From: Bin87 sp965220505
Lineage (GTDB): Bacteria; Chloroflexota; Dehalococcoidia; Lucifugimonadales; UBA3495
Assembly: GCA_965220505.1 (NCBI GenBank)
Contig: CBDCQE010000001.1
Span: forward strand, 682,001-746,000
Reading direction: 5' to 3'
Length of the DNA: 64,000 nt
Each line of letters begins with the position of its first letter. The first letter of the stretch is position 1. Positions 50,590-59,600 of the stretch are shown piece after piece. The notes under the pieces were generated by a model that saw only the letters and a list, made by a program, of their open reading frames with translations, searched no databases and was not told the DNA's origin. The position numbers and the translations under genes were made by a program.

Positions 50590-51768
50590 ATGGATTTGAC
50601 CATTTCTGTGCTCAAGGCGGATGTCGGCTCCATCGGTGGCCACACCAAGCCGTCCGACCGCATGATGGATGCCGTGCGCGCAGCCACGGATCGAGCCATC
50701 CGCGACGGACTGCTTATCGACGCCTATGTCGGCCATACTGGCGATGATATCTGCATTACATCCACCCACACCCGGGGCGACAACGATGATGCGGTCCACC
50801 AGTTTGCGTGGAATTCCTTCCTGGAAGCCACTGAGATCGCCCGGCAGTACGGGCTGTACGGCGCCGGCCAGGACCTTCTCGTCGACGCTCCCTCGGGCAA
50901 TATCCGTGGCGCCGGGCCCGCCGTAGCGGAAATCACCTTCGACCACGACCCGGTAAAGACCAACCCCATCCGCCCGGCCGAATCTTTCTTTGTTCTCGCC
51001 GCCGACAAGTGCGGACCCGGAGCCTACAATCTCCCGACGTTCCTCGGTTTCGCCGACCCGATGTACTGCGCCGGCCTGATGCTTCCCCGCCTGGGCGAGG
51101 GTTTCACCTTCAACATCATCGACATGGACAACACCGACGGCGACAGCATCATCTCGCTGAACGCTCCCGAGGACTATTACCGCATCACGGTGCTGCTGCG
51201 GGACAACGAGCGGTTCGCCATTGAGAGCGTGACCTCTCGTTACTCCGGTCAGACCGCCGCCGCGATCTCGGCGACGCGGCTGCACAACATCGCGGGAAGC
51301 TACACCGGCAAGGACGATCCGGTGGCCGTGGTGCGCAACCAGGGCATCTTCCCGGCCCCCGAGGAGCTCATCTCGCCGTACACCAAGGCCCATTACATTG
51401 GCGGGGACGCGCGCGGCTCCCACGTCATGCCCCTGATGCCGGTGCCCATCAACACTGCCGTGACGGGCATGTACTGCCTGCCGCTGGTTTCGTGCGTTGG
51501 CTTCAGCATCAACGGCGAGGGCAAGTTCGCCGAGTCCTCCACGGACTTCTTCGACAACCCGGCGTGGGACTACACCCGCCAACTGGCCCAGGAGAAGGGC
51601 ATCGCCATGCGGTCCCAAGGCTGGTCGGGCGCGGCCATGCTGCCCTACGGCGAGCTGGAATATTCCGGATTCCGCCAGAGCATCGGAGACCTGGTGGCCC
51701 GGTTCGCCATTCGCACCAATGGACACCAGCCCGCTGCCCAGCCGGTTGCGTCCGGTGACGACGACTAG
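50590..51768 (+). CDS. fbp: Fructose-1,6-bisphosphate aldolase/phosphatase (bifunctional, archaeal type)
   Basis: Gluconeogenic enzyme that both condenses triose phosphates and dephosphorylates FBP. About 392 residues. Signature segments: ISVLKADVGSIGGHTKPSDR (metal Asp and substrate loop), VGHTGDDICI, THTRGDNDDAVHQFAW, FFVLAADKCGPGAYNLP, FADPMYCAGLML and EKGIAMRSQGWSGAAMLPYG. This family is found in archaea and deep-branching bacteria. ATG 50590 follows GGGAGGG. A MITE-like element lies just before the promoter, and a strong terminator follows the gene. Confidence 0.95.
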   Translation: MDLTISVLKADVGSIGGHTKPSDRMMDAVRAATDRAIRDGLLIDAYVGHTGDDICITSTHTRGDNDDAVHQFAWNSFLEATEIARQYGLYGAGQDLLVDAPSGNIRGAGPAVAEITFDHDPVKTNPIRPAESFFVLAADKCGPGAYNLPTFLGFADPMYCAGLMLPRLGEGFTFNIIDMDNTDGDSIISLNAPEDYYRITVLLRDNERFAIESVTSRYSGQTAAAISATRLHNIAGSYTGKDDPVAVVRNQGIFPAPEELISPYTKAHYIGGDARGSHVMPLMPVPINTAVTGMYCLPLVSCVGFSINGEGKFAESSTDFFDNPAWDYTRQLAQEKGIAMRSQGWSGAAMLPYGELEYSGFRQSIGDLVARFAIRTNGHQPAAQPVASGDDD

Positions 51769-51790
51769 CCTCGCCACATTGCGAACGTTC

Positions 51791-51818
51791 AGGGGCGGGT
51801 GAAAACCCGCCCCTTTTT
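51791..51818 (+). terminator. Strong intrinsic terminator after fbp
   Basis: A perfect 10-bp stem, AGGGGCGGGT (51791-51800) and ACCCGCCCCT (51805-51814), has a GAAA loop and is followed by TTTTG. Confidence 0.92.
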
Positions 51819-51855
51819 GCATTGCGTCGTCCGGCTATGCCGATCCCCGTTGCTA

Positions 51856-53043
51856 TCAGCTGGCAAATATCCCGTTACGCTCAAAGATCGCCGCCAGCTC
51901 CGCGATGCCATCGGACACGGTTTGCGCCGTGGGATGCCCGAAGCACAACCGCGCCATGTGCGCGCCATTGCCCTCAGGAGAGAACATTGTGCCGTTGTAG
52001 TACCCGACGCCTTCGTTGAACGATCGCTCCTGGAATCCGGCCAAGTCCGTGCCTTCCGGCATCGTCAGCCACAGGTAGAGACCGCCCTCGGGCTTGGACC
52101 AGGTGGCACGGTTGCCGAAGTGTTCGCCCAGGGCCGCGAGCATGGCGTCGCGCTTGGCCCGCAGTGCCTGGTTTTCCTCGTCGATGTGGTCGTACATGTG
52201 GTTGCGCAGGTACTCTTCGATCGCAAGCGCCGCGAACTGGTTCACGCCGCCGGATTTGAAACTCAACGCCCGCTCACGCACGACTTCCGGCGCCACCAGG
52301 TACCCCATGCGAACTCCCGGCGCGATGATCTTGGACATGGACCCTACGTAGAGGACACCTCCGCGGTCGGCCATGCTGCTGATCGACGTTACGTCCTCCC
52401 CTTCGAACCGCAGGTCCACGTAGCAGTCGTCCTCCAGGATCGGCACTCCGTGGCTCTGGCAGACTTCCAGCATGCGTCGTCGGCGTTCGAGGGTCGCCGT
52501 CCAACCAAGCGGATTCTGGAAGGTGGGGATCGTGTAAAGGAATTTGACCCGGCGGCCCGCAGCCTCCTGGGCCCGGATGGTCTCGTCCAACCCCTCCGGA
52601 ATGATTCCGTCATCGTCGCATTTGACACCCACTACGTTCGCGCCCCACAGCCGCATTTGGCGCATCGTGCCCAGGTATACGTACTCCTCGGTCAGCAGCA
52701 CGTCGCCCGGGTCCGTCATCGCCTGGATCAACATGTTGATCGCCTCGCCGGAGCCCGACGTCAGTACGATGTCGTCGGCCGTGACGTCCATCTGCCGGTC
52801 CCGGCGCAACTTGTCCGCGACCAGTTCGCGCAGGGGCGGGTAGCCGGCCGCCACGGGGTAGTAAGCCAAATCTCGCCCTTCACGCTCCAACGCCGTGCTC
52901 AACGCGTCAACAAGACCCGTCAGCGGCAGCGTGTCGGGGTCCGGGTAGGCTACGGCGAAGTCGTACCTTGCGTGCCGGTTCGCGCCCCGCGTGGTGATCG
53001 GGGCCCGTTCTGCGAAGAGCCCTTCGTAGCTGAACTCGCTCAT
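51856..53043 (-). CDS. PLP-dependent aminotransferase, class I/II (MocR/LysN-like), second copy
   Basis: 395 residues, fold-type I. Features: YYPVAAGYPPLRELVADKLR, LTSGSGEAINMLIQAM, TIPTFQNPLGWTATLERRRR, ILEDDCYVDLRFEG, YVGSMSKIIAPGVRMGYLVA (Schiff-base Lys) and the C-terminal MARLCFGHPTAQTVSDGI. It is clearly paralogous to the enzyme at 25933-27144, sharing the PxxQNPLG and SxxK blocks. ATG 53043 follows GGAAGGGAGG. It is the last gene of the minus-strand run beginning at 57395. The amino donor and acceptor are unknown. Confidence 0.87.
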   Translation of the reverse strand: MSEFSYEGLFAERAPITTRGANRHARYDFAVAYPDPDTLPLTGLVDALSTALEREGRDLAYYPVAAGYPPLRELVADKLRRDRQMDVTADDIVLTSGSGEAINMLIQAMTDPGDVLLTEEYVYLGTMRQMRLWGANVVGVKCDDDGIIPEGLDETIRAQEAAGRRVKFLYTIPTFQNPLGWTATLERRRRMLEVCQSHGVPILEDDCYVDLRFEGEDVTSISSMADRGGVLYVGSMSKIIAPGVRMGYLVAPEVVRERALSFKSGGVNQFAALAIEEYLRNHMYDHIDEENQALRAKRDAMLAALGEHFGNRATWSKPEGGLYLWLTMPEGTDLAGFQERSFNEGVGYYNGTMFSPEGNGAHMARLCFGHPTAQTVSDGIAELAAIFERNGIFAS

Positions 53044-53116
53044 CGGTTGTCCTCCCTTCCGGACGGTAGAGATGTTTGACGCGGAATGCCACCCGGCGCC
53101 GTCGGTTTCGCGAGCA

Positions 53117-54907
53117 CTAATCCGCGAGGCGGATCGCCAGGTCGCGCAACTGGCCGGCGTCAACTTCCGACGGCGCGCCGAACAGCAGGTCGGACCCGCT
53201 CTGGGTCTTCGGGAACGCGATCACCTCGCGCAGCGAGTCCGCGCCCGCCAGTATCGCCACCAGCCGGTCGATGCCCGGCGCGATGCCGCCATGCGGAGGC
53301 GCGCCGTAGTCGAACGCTTCCAGGATGTGGCCGAACCGTTCACTGATTTGCTCGCTGGAGTAGCCCAGGACGCTGAACACCTTTTCCTGCAGATCGCGGC
53401 GGTGTATGCGGATGCTGCCGCTGGCCAACTCGGATCCGTTGCATACCAGGTCGTATGCGCGCGATGGGATGGACGCGAGGTCGCCACCGTCGAGCATGGA
53501 TTCGCAGCCGGGTGCTGGCGCCGTGAATGGATGGTGCGCCGAGTCCCAGCGACCCGCGTCATCATCCCACTCGAAAAGGGGAAAATCGGTCACAAAGGCG
53601 AACGACAATGTCGCCGGGTCGGCCAGTTTCATCTGTGTAGCCAGGTGCGTCCGCATCGCCGCCAGCCACTGGTTGGCCAGACGGGCCGGCCCAGCCATCA
53701 GGACTATCAAGTCACCGCGCTGCGCCCCGGACCGGTCCGCCAGCCTCCGCACCCACTCGACGGGCATGCGCAGTCCTGGCGACAGCAGCGCGTCGTCGTC
53801 GGTCAGCGATTCCAGCGGACCATCTCCGGTCAGCCTCACGTGGCTCATGCCCGCGGCGCCGAACTCCTTTGCCGTTTCTTCCATGCGGCGCATGTCCGAG
53901 CCGGTGAGCCTACTCATCCCAGGCACGGCCATCGCCTTGATGATGCCGCCGCGGTCCAGGATGCCGTGGAAGACGCGGAACTCGGTTTCTGCCGCCAGGT
54001 CGCTGACGTCCGCCATCTCCAGGCCGTAACGGAGATCGGGTTTGTCGCTTCCAAACCGCGCCATGGCATCGGCATAGGACAAGCGTTGGAAAGGAGTCTT
54101 GACCTTGAACTGGGGCGTCAGATCGTGGACCAAGCCGGAGTACAGGCCTTCAATCAGGCCGAGGACATCCTCTTCCTCGACAAAGCTCATTTCCAGGTCG
54201 AGCTGGGTGAACTCCGGTTGCCGGTCGGCGCGCAGGTCTTCGTCACGGAAGCAGCGGGCAATCTGGAAATAACGTTCCACACCGCTGACCATCAACAACT
54301 GCTTCAACTGCTGTGGGGACTGGGGCAGCGCGTAAAAATTGCCCGGATGGGTCCTGCTGGGAACCAGGTAGTCGCGTGCTCCTTCGGGCGTGCTTTTGAT
54401 CAGGATCGGCGTTTCGATCTCCAGGAAACCGTGACCGTCGAGATAGTCCCGGATGTATTTCACTGCCTGGTGACGCAGCCGCAGGTTGTCCTGCATCTTG
54501 GGCCGTCGGAGGTCAAGATAGCGGTAGCGCAGACGCAGGCTTTCGTCCGCGTCAACGTCGTCCGTGATGTAGAAAGGTGGCGTGAGCGACTGGTTCAAAA
54601 CCGTCAGCCCTTCCACCATTACCTCCACCTCACCGGTGGGCAAAGCCGGGTTTTCCGAGCCTTCCGGTCGGAGTCGAACGGCGCCGGTGACTTCAATGCA
54701 CCACTCCGAGCGCAGGCGTTCGGCGGTCTCGTAGTCTTCCGCCGGCAGGTGTTCCGGATTGAGCACCACTTGCACGTATCCGGAGCGGTCCCGCAGGTCG
54801 ATGAATATGATGCCGCCGTGATCCCGGCGCCGGCTAACCCAGCCGGACAGCGTCGTGACGGTGCCATCGTGGGCGGCGCGCAAAGCGCCGCAGTCTTGGG
54901 TCTTCAG
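53117..54907 (-). CDS. aspS: Aspartyl-tRNA synthetase, bacterial type
   Basis: Class II synthetase, about 597 residues, a normal length. OB-fold anticodon domain: TLSGWVSRRRDHGGIIFIDL. Catalytic core: IETPILIKSTPEGARDYLVP, YALPQSPQQLKQLLM, FRDEDLRADRQPEFTQLD (motif 2) and GGIAPGIDRLVAILAG (motif 3), with the GAD insertion between. No ATG fits the usual N terminus. A CTG at 54907 lies 8 bases after AGGAG and gives the expected start (KTQDCGALRAAHDG). This start is inference; longer versions would run into the gene upstream. It follows the DUF255 gene by 41 bases. Confidence 0.93.
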   Translation of the reverse strand: MKTQDCGALRAAHDGTVTTLSGWVSRRRDHGGIIFIDLRDRSGYVQVVLNPEHLPAEDYETAERLRSEWCIEVTGAVRLRPEGSENPALPTGEVEVMVEGLTVLNQSLTPPFYITDDVDADESLRLRYRYLDLRRPKMQDNLRLRHQAVKYIRDYLDGHGFLEIETPILIKSTPEGARDYLVPSRTHPGNFYALPQSPQQLKQLLMVSGVERYFQIARCFRDEDLRADRQPEFTQLDLEMSFVEEEDVLGLIEGLYSGLVHDLTPQFKVKTPFQRLSYADAMARFGSDKPDLRYGLEMADVSDLAAETEFRVFHGILDRGGIIKAMAVPGMSRLTGSDMRRMEETAKEFGAAGMSHVRLTGDGPLESLTDDDALLSPGLRMPVEWVRRLADRSGAQRGDLIVLMAGPARLANQWLAAMRTHLATQMKLADPATLSFAFVTDFPLFEWDDDAGRWDSAHHPFTAPAPGCESMLDGGDLASIPSRAYDLVCNGSELASGSIRIHRRDLQEKVFSVLGYSSEQISERFGHILEAFDYGAPPHGGIAPGIDRLVAILAGADSLREVIAFPKTQSGSDLLFGAPSEVDAGQLRDLAIRLAD

Positions 54908-54948
54908 AGCGTCAACTCCTGGCAGGATTGGTGAGCTATTTCGCCGGG

Positions 54949-56724
54949 TCAGCCCAGCAGGTCGAGCACGTTTTGGAACGGGCTTTCGGTAATGGCGCCG
55001 CCCTCCGCGACGGCGGCCGCCAACTCCCCAGGGTCCGTGACCGGAGGGTAACAGACCGTGTCCAGACAAACGTGCGCCTGGGCCAACGCGTTTTCAATAG
55101 AGGCAGGAACGAACTTGATGATCAGGTGCGGTGCGTCCAGTCTCATCGCGGCGGCGAGCATGGCGTCGGTGCTGACGGTCCCCGGCGAACCCTCCACCGT
55201 CACCTCGACCACCGGATTGAGGTATTGGTCGACGGCGACCGCGTAGTCCGCCGCGAGTTCGCCGTAGTCGCGGTTGGCGTCAACGTAGGCGCTCAGGGTG
55301 TGGCGGGCCGTCTGTCGGTATCGATCGTCCATAGTCGCGTGATGCATCCGCATCATTCCAATCGCGGCTCGGGTGTTTTCCGCCAGTGGCTTCTCGCGGG
55401 CGTGCAGATAGCCCAGCCGTTCTTGTCCCGATTCCACGTCCCAGAACCCGCCGTGCGCGCCGTCCAGGAACCTGTCCACCAACATCTGTGCCCCTCGTTC
55501 GGCTGCTGACAGGTAGCGTTCCGACCCGCCCGGCAGAGCGTCGTACCCGTCCAACACGGCTACCAGGAAGTTGGACCAGTCGACGAGCAGCTCGCCCTCA
55601 TCCTGAGGCAGCGCGCCGGAGGCGGTGTAGACGTGTGGCAAGTTACCGTTTTCGGATGCGTCGACTAACCCGTCCAGCAGGTCGGTGGCCGTTCCGGACA
55701 ACTCCGGCCGTCCCAGTTTCCAGATGGCGGCCAGCAGCAGTGAGACTGCCTGTGCAGTGACCGAGGTGTAGCTGAACGGGTCAACCGCCGGCGCTTCTGA
55801 CCGGGCTCGCTCCTGAGTTGACCCCGCGAAATATTCAGAATGCGCGCCCTGGCTTCCGCGCACACCATTGGCCGACGGGTCGTACAGCGCGGCACAGATG
55901 TAGTCGACGGTTTCGCCGGCGACCCGGAGGTAATCCTTCCGCTCCAGGATGATGCCAGAATCCATCAGGACACTGGCCAGGGCGATATTGTCCTCGGCCA
56001 TCTTTTCGTACTGTGCCTGCGTCCAATCGCTGCCGGTGGTGAAGCGGAAAAATCCGCCGTCGATACGGTCGCGCAGATCGCCGCCAACGATGGCGTCCAG
56101 GCTTTTCTCAAGCATCACGCGGTAGAACAGTTGTCCCGTGGTGCGGTACCGGTGCAGCAGGAGCCGCAGCATAGGCGTCGACGGGAACTTGAGTTCCAGC
56201 CCGAACCCTCCGTGGATGGCGTCGTAGGTTCCGGCGACGCGGCGGGAGATGGCGTCGACTACGCCGGCGTCGGGATCACGCCCGGCAGAAACGCGCCCCG
56301 CGTGTTCGCGGCGTTGGCGCAGGATGTCGTTACCCTGCTCGTAGAGTTCGGGTTTGCGTTCCGAATATGCCCGACGCACTTCGTCCAACATCGCCAGAAG
56401 CTGGTCAGGAGGCAGGTAGGTCGCCCCCGCCATGAAGCCGCCGTGAGGGGTCAGAAACGATGTGGTTGGCCACCCGCCCACGTTGTAGCGGGCGTTGACA
56501 TCCGGGCGGTGGTCGGTGTCAACGCGCACCGGGGTGAAATGGGCGTTGACGAATTGGATGACGTCTTGGTCGGAGTAGGCGCCGGAATCCATCTCGTGGC
56601 ACCAGTAGCACCACACCGCGTTGATCGACAGCAGGATGGGCCGGTCGTTATCCTGGGCGAATTCAAGGGCCTCGCGGCCCCACGGTCGCCACGAGACCGC
56701 ATCAATCGTTACTGATGATGACAC
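54949..56724 (-). CDS. Thioredoxin-domain protein, DUF255/YyaL (SSP411) family
   Basis: 591 residues. The N-terminal thioredoxin-like domain (about 1-130) has RPILLSINAVWCYWCHEMDS (CxxC with His) and NVGGWPTTSFLTPHGGFMAG. The rest is an (alpha/alpha)6-barrel-like region with GGFGLELKFPSTPMLRLLL, IDGGFFRFTTGSDW and MAEDNIALASVLMDSG. Family function is not established. It is a little shorter than many relatives. Its start overlaps the end of the retropepsin-like gene by 23 bases, so they are coupled. Confidence 0.9.
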   Translation of the reverse strand: MSSSVTIDAVSWRPWGREALEFAQDNDRPILLSINAVWCYWCHEMDSGAYSDQDVIQFVNAHFTPVRVDTDHRPDVNARYNVGGWPTTSFLTPHGGFMAGATYLPPDQLLAMLDEVRRAYSERKPELYEQGNDILRQRREHAGRVSAGRDPDAGVVDAISRRVAGTYDAIHGGFGLELKFPSTPMLRLLLHRYRTTGQLFYRVMLEKSLDAIVGGDLRDRIDGGFFRFTTGSDWTQAQYEKMAEDNIALASVLMDSGIILERKDYLRVAGETVDYICAALYDPSANGVRGSQGAHSEYFAGSTQERARSEAPAVDPFSYTSVTAQAVSLLLAAIWKLGRPELSGTATDLLDGLVDASENGNLPHVYTASGALPQDEGELLVDWSNFLVAVLDGYDALPGGSERYLSAAERGAQMLVDRFLDGAHGGFWDVESGQERLGYLHAREKPLAENTRAAIGMMRMHHATMDDRYRQTARHTLSAYVDANRDYGELAADYAVAVDQYLNPVVEVTVEGSPGTVSTDAMLAAAMRLDAPHLIIKFVPASIENALAQAHVCLDTVCYPPVTDPGELAAAVAEGGAITESPFQNVLDLLG

Positions 56725-57142
56725 TGCCTGTACGTCCCTGGTATACCATGTTGAAATGCCTCAGGAAAGTGCGGCCGATGAGCGCGTAATACGGCTGGCC
56801 GCTGGCGGCCAGATTTGCGCTGTCGAATGGTCCATCGATGGTGAATTCCAGTTCCGGGATGTAGATCTGCGCCAGATATACGGTTGTCTCAAAAAAACCG
56901 CCGGCCCCGGCAATTTGACGGCGTTCCAGGATAGGCAAGTTCAAGGAGTAAGCTAGTTCCGCGTCCAGCGCGGTTTCCTGGGCCCCGGTATCGACCAATG
57001 CTGGCCACAGTTCCGGCGGCAATTGGGGCCGCCGTCCCGGGCTTGGCTGATAGTCAGGATCGTAACCAATCCGTACGTCAATGGTTGGGCCGTACTGGAT
57101 CAAGTCAGAGGGGTTGTTGTACCCGGAATCACTCCTCGCCAT
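56702..57142 (-). CDS. Retropepsin-like aspartic protease domain protein
   Basis: 146 residues. The active-site motif is PALVDTGAQETALDAELA (the DTGA signature), with a downstream YALIGRTFLRHFNMVYQGRT, as in bacterial retroviral-like aspartyl proteases. Such single-domain proteases act as homodimers. There is no transmembrane segment or signal peptide. The gene overlaps the small protein upstream by 14 bases and the DUF255 gene downstream by 23 bases. The substrate is unknown. Confidence 0.82.
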   Translation of the reverse strand: MARSDSGYNNPSDLIQYGPTIDVRIGYDPDYQPSPGRRPQLPPELWPALVDTGAQETALDAELAYSLNLPILERRQIAGAGGFFETTVYLAQIYIPELEFTIDGPFDSANLAASGQPYYALIGRTFLRHFNMVYQGRTGSVIISND

Positions 57143-57395
57143 GATGGCGGCGACGCTCTATTGCAGCGGCTAAGCCCTGCCTCTTTTTTTCTAAATTCCC
57201 CTCACCAACCAGCCTGATGAGATACTGGCTGGGATGGAATCGTGTCCATGATTCCCGACGGGCTTCTAAGCCATCATCGTAAATTCCCACCAGTTCACCA
57301 TCGTAGAAAACCGCCCAATGGAGGAAGTGCTCATCTTCTAGGTAGTCCTTCATCTTTTCGTAAGCGGCGACATTCTCATCCCAAGTAGCGGGCAT
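57129..57395 (-). CDS. Small protein, DUF5678-like, paired with the retropepsin gene
   Basis: 88 residues. It contains NVAAYEKMKDYLEDEHFLHW followed by AVFYDGELVGIYDDGLEAR. This short pattern (a strand reading like 'W-A-V-x-x-x-G-E-x-V-G, x-x-x-x-D') is reminiscent of DUF5678 proteins. The assignment is tentative. ATG 57395 follows GTAAGGAGTCGC, and the longer upstream frame is rejected. It overlaps the retropepsin-like gene by 14 bases. Confidence 0.6.
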   Translation of the reverse strand: MPATWDENVAAYEKMKDYLEDEHFLHWAVFYDGELVGIYDDGLEARRESWTRFHPSQYLIRLVGEGNLEKKRQGLAAAIERRRHHGEE

Positions 57396-57523
57396 CTCGC
57401 GACTCCTTACCCGGGTGTACGCAGGTGCGCAGTGCGTCCAGTGCGTCCGAATTATAGGGTACACCCCTAAAGCCGGGCAATGAAGCCGTTGCCATGGAGG
57501 ATTAACGTAATTCGCTAACCGGA

Positions 57524-58585
57524 TCAACGCGCCCGTGGATTGAATGCGTCGTTCACGGCGTCGCCGAGGATGTTGAAGCAGAAGAACAACAGGGTCACGG
57601 TGCCGATGGGGAACAGCAGCAGGTGAGGTTCGTTACGCAGGACTTGGATGCTCCCGTTCTCGAACATCATCCGTCCCAGGCTGGGCACGGGCGGCTGCAC
57701 ACCGATGCCGATCCAGCTCAGCACCAACTCGGACCCGGCCACCCCCGCCAAACCGGCTGAAATCGACACGATTAGCGGGCTCAGGATGTTGGGAAGGACG
57801 TGGGCGCGCAGGATCCGCGCCGTGGAAGCCCCGGCCACCAGCGCCGCTTCAGTGTACTGGCTCTCCCGCGCCTGGAGGACCTGGCCGCGCACGAGCCTTG
57901 CCATCCCGAACCAACCGAATATCGACAGCGCGAACGATATGATTGCGTAGTCCAGGATTCCCAACCGCAGGATCCAGTCAATCCCGGTGGCGTCCTCGAA
58001 TCCCTGCACCAAGCCCACCAGTCTCGGCTTCAGCGCCGCCACGAATATCAGGATGAGTATGATGTCCGGGAACGAGGAGGTGACCTCGCCCGTGCGCATG
58101 ATCACCGAGTCAACCCACCTGCCCATGTACCCGCTCAGCAAACCCAGCACAATGCCCAGGACGAGGGTGCCGCCCAGCAGGGATATGATGGTGATGATCA
58201 CCGTGGTCCGCAGTCCGTAGATCACCCGCGTCATCATGTCCCGGCCCAGCCGGTCGGCTCCGAAGGGATGCGCCAGAGTTGGCCCGGCCCGACTCTGGGA
58301 CAGGTCCTGGGCGGTGTATTCGTAGGGAGTGATCAATGGTGAGAGCAGCGCTCCCACGTACATCACCAGGATGATTGAGAGACACACCACCGCGAGTTTC
58401 TTCCTGAAAAGCCGGCGTACCGACAGGCTCCAGTAGCTGTGGCCACGGGCCGGTCCTTCGTCCAGTTCCAGCCGTTGCCCGGCCGTCAGTTCGTTGGCCG
58501 ACCAATCACTGACCTCGAGATCGGTGTCAAGGTGCTGGGTATGACCATGGTCGTGGGCGCGCGGGCCCGAGCGGTCAGGCAACAT
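57524..58585 (-). CDS. ABC transporter permease, DppC/OppC-like
   Basis: 353 residues. A hydrophilic N-terminal extension of about 65 residues, with several His residues, precedes a first membrane helix (LAVVCLSIILVMYVGALLSP). The OppC N-terminal motif and then the permease core are seen: HPFGADRLGRDMMTRVIYGL, ARLVRGQVLQARESQYTEAA with the EAA loop AGASTARILRAHVLPN, and SFPDIILILIFVAAL. It forms the channel with the DppB-like partner, whose gene overlaps by 11 bases. It is the last gene of the transport operon; no ATPase gene follows. Confidence 0.92.
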   Translation of the reverse strand: MLPDRSGPRAHDHGHTQHLDTDLEVSDWSANELTAGQRLELDEGPARGHSYWSLSVRRLFRKKLAVVCLSIILVMYVGALLSPLITPYEYTAQDLSQSRAGPTLAHPFGADRLGRDMMTRVIYGLRTTVIITIISLLGGTLVLGIVLGLLSGYMGRWVDSVIMRTGEVTSSFPDIILILIFVAALKPRLVGLVQGFEDATGIDWILRLGILDYAIISFALSIFGWFGMARLVRGQVLQARESQYTEAALVAGASTARILRAHVLPNILSPLIVSISAGLAGVAGSELVLSWIGIGVQPPVPSLGRMMFENGSIQVLRNEPHLLLFPIGTVTLLFFCFNILGDAVNDAFNPRAR

Positions 58586-59522
58586 TGCCGGCTCCGAGCC
58601 TGATCCTGGGGTCCAGCAACGGGTACATCAGATCAACTATCAGGTTGGCCAACATGAACAGCGTCGTGGACACGATGGCAAATGCCATTATTACCGGATA
58701 GTCCCTTGCGAACAGAGAGTTGATGGTAAAGAAACCGACCCCGGGGATACCGAAGTAAATCTCCACGATGAAAGTGCCACCGGCCAGCCCCGCGATCGTG
58801 AACCCGAAGCTGGTGACCACCGGAATCATCGCGTTTCTCAGGATATGCCGCCACCGCACGATGGTCTCCGATAACCCCTTCGCGCGTGCCGTGCGAATGT
58901 AGTCTTGACCCAGAACGTCCAGCACGCTGGCACGTACCAGCCGAACCACTATCGCGATGCCGGGCACTCCCATCACTGTTGCTGGCAGGACGATTTTGGG
59001 CGAGAAGAAACCGTCCCACCCGCTGGTCGGCAGCAGGTCCAGGTACAGCGCGAATACCAGGAGCAGGACCGGCGCCGTGATGAATACAGGCAGCGATTGG
59101 AACGCAAGCGCGATCGCCACCACCACGTTGTCCACGCCGGTACCCTGGCGCAAGGCAGCGAAAAGCCCTACAGGTATGCCGACCCCCAGGGTGATGATGA
59201 TTGCGGCCAGGTTGAGTTGCAGGGAAACCGGGATGCGCTTGGCCAGCAGTTCCCCGACGGACTTGCCGCGGAACTGGAAGCTCTCGCCGAAGTCCAGCCG
59301 GGTAACAACCCCCTCAATGTACCGCACGTACTGAACGACCAGCGGATCGTCGAGCCCCAACTGCGCGCGCAGTCGCTCGCGCACCTCGTCATTCTGGTGC
59401 TGGCCCAACCAGACCTGGACCGGGTCGCCGGGACCGACACGCAGCAGGGCGAACGTCACGAACGTGACGATGATCAACAGAAATGGCAGCCATATCAGCC
59501 GTCGCGCCGCGTATGTTCCCAT
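58575..59522 (-). CDS. ABC transporter permease, DppB/OppB-like
   Basis: 315 residues with six hydrophobic segments. It begins MGTYAARRLIWLPFLLIIVT. It has VGPGDPVQVWLGQHQNDEVR (periplasmic loop), LDFGESFQFRGKSVGELLAK, and the EAA loop in DYIRTARAKGLSETIVRWRH with ILRNAMIPVVTSFG. It is half of a peptide/nickel-type importer. It overlaps the DppC-like gene by 11 bases and lies 78 bases downstream of the substrate-binding protein, with a hairpin in that gap. Confidence 0.93.
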   Translation of the reverse strand: MGTYAARRLIWLPFLLIIVTFVTFALLRVGPGDPVQVWLGQHQNDEVRERLRAQLGLDDPLVVQYVRYIEGVVTRLDFGESFQFRGKSVGELLAKRIPVSLQLNLAAIIITLGVGIPVGLFAALRQGTGVDNVVVAIALAFQSLPVFITAPVLLLVFALYLDLLPTSGWDGFFSPKIVLPATVMGVPGIAIVVRLVRASVLDVLGQDYIRTARAKGLSETIVRWRHILRNAMIPVVTSFGFTIAGLAGGTFIVEIYFGIPGVGFFTINSLFARDYPVIMAFAIVSTTLFMLANLIVDLMYPLLDPRIRLGAGNVA

Positions 59523-59556
59523 TTGTGACCGCCCGTTCGGTGTGCCGATAGTTGCA

Positions 59557-59578
59557 GGGGCGAATCACGGTTCGCCCC
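59557..59578 (-). other. Intercistronic hairpin between binding-protein and permease genes
   Basis: GGGGCGAA (59557-59564) pairs with TTCGCCCC (59571-59578) around a 6-base loop. There is no T tract. Placed after the binding-protein gene, it could protect that mRNA or reduce read-through, giving more binding protein than permease, as in many importers. Confidence 0.5.
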
Positions 59579-59600
59579 CACGCCTTGCTGATCGGCAATT

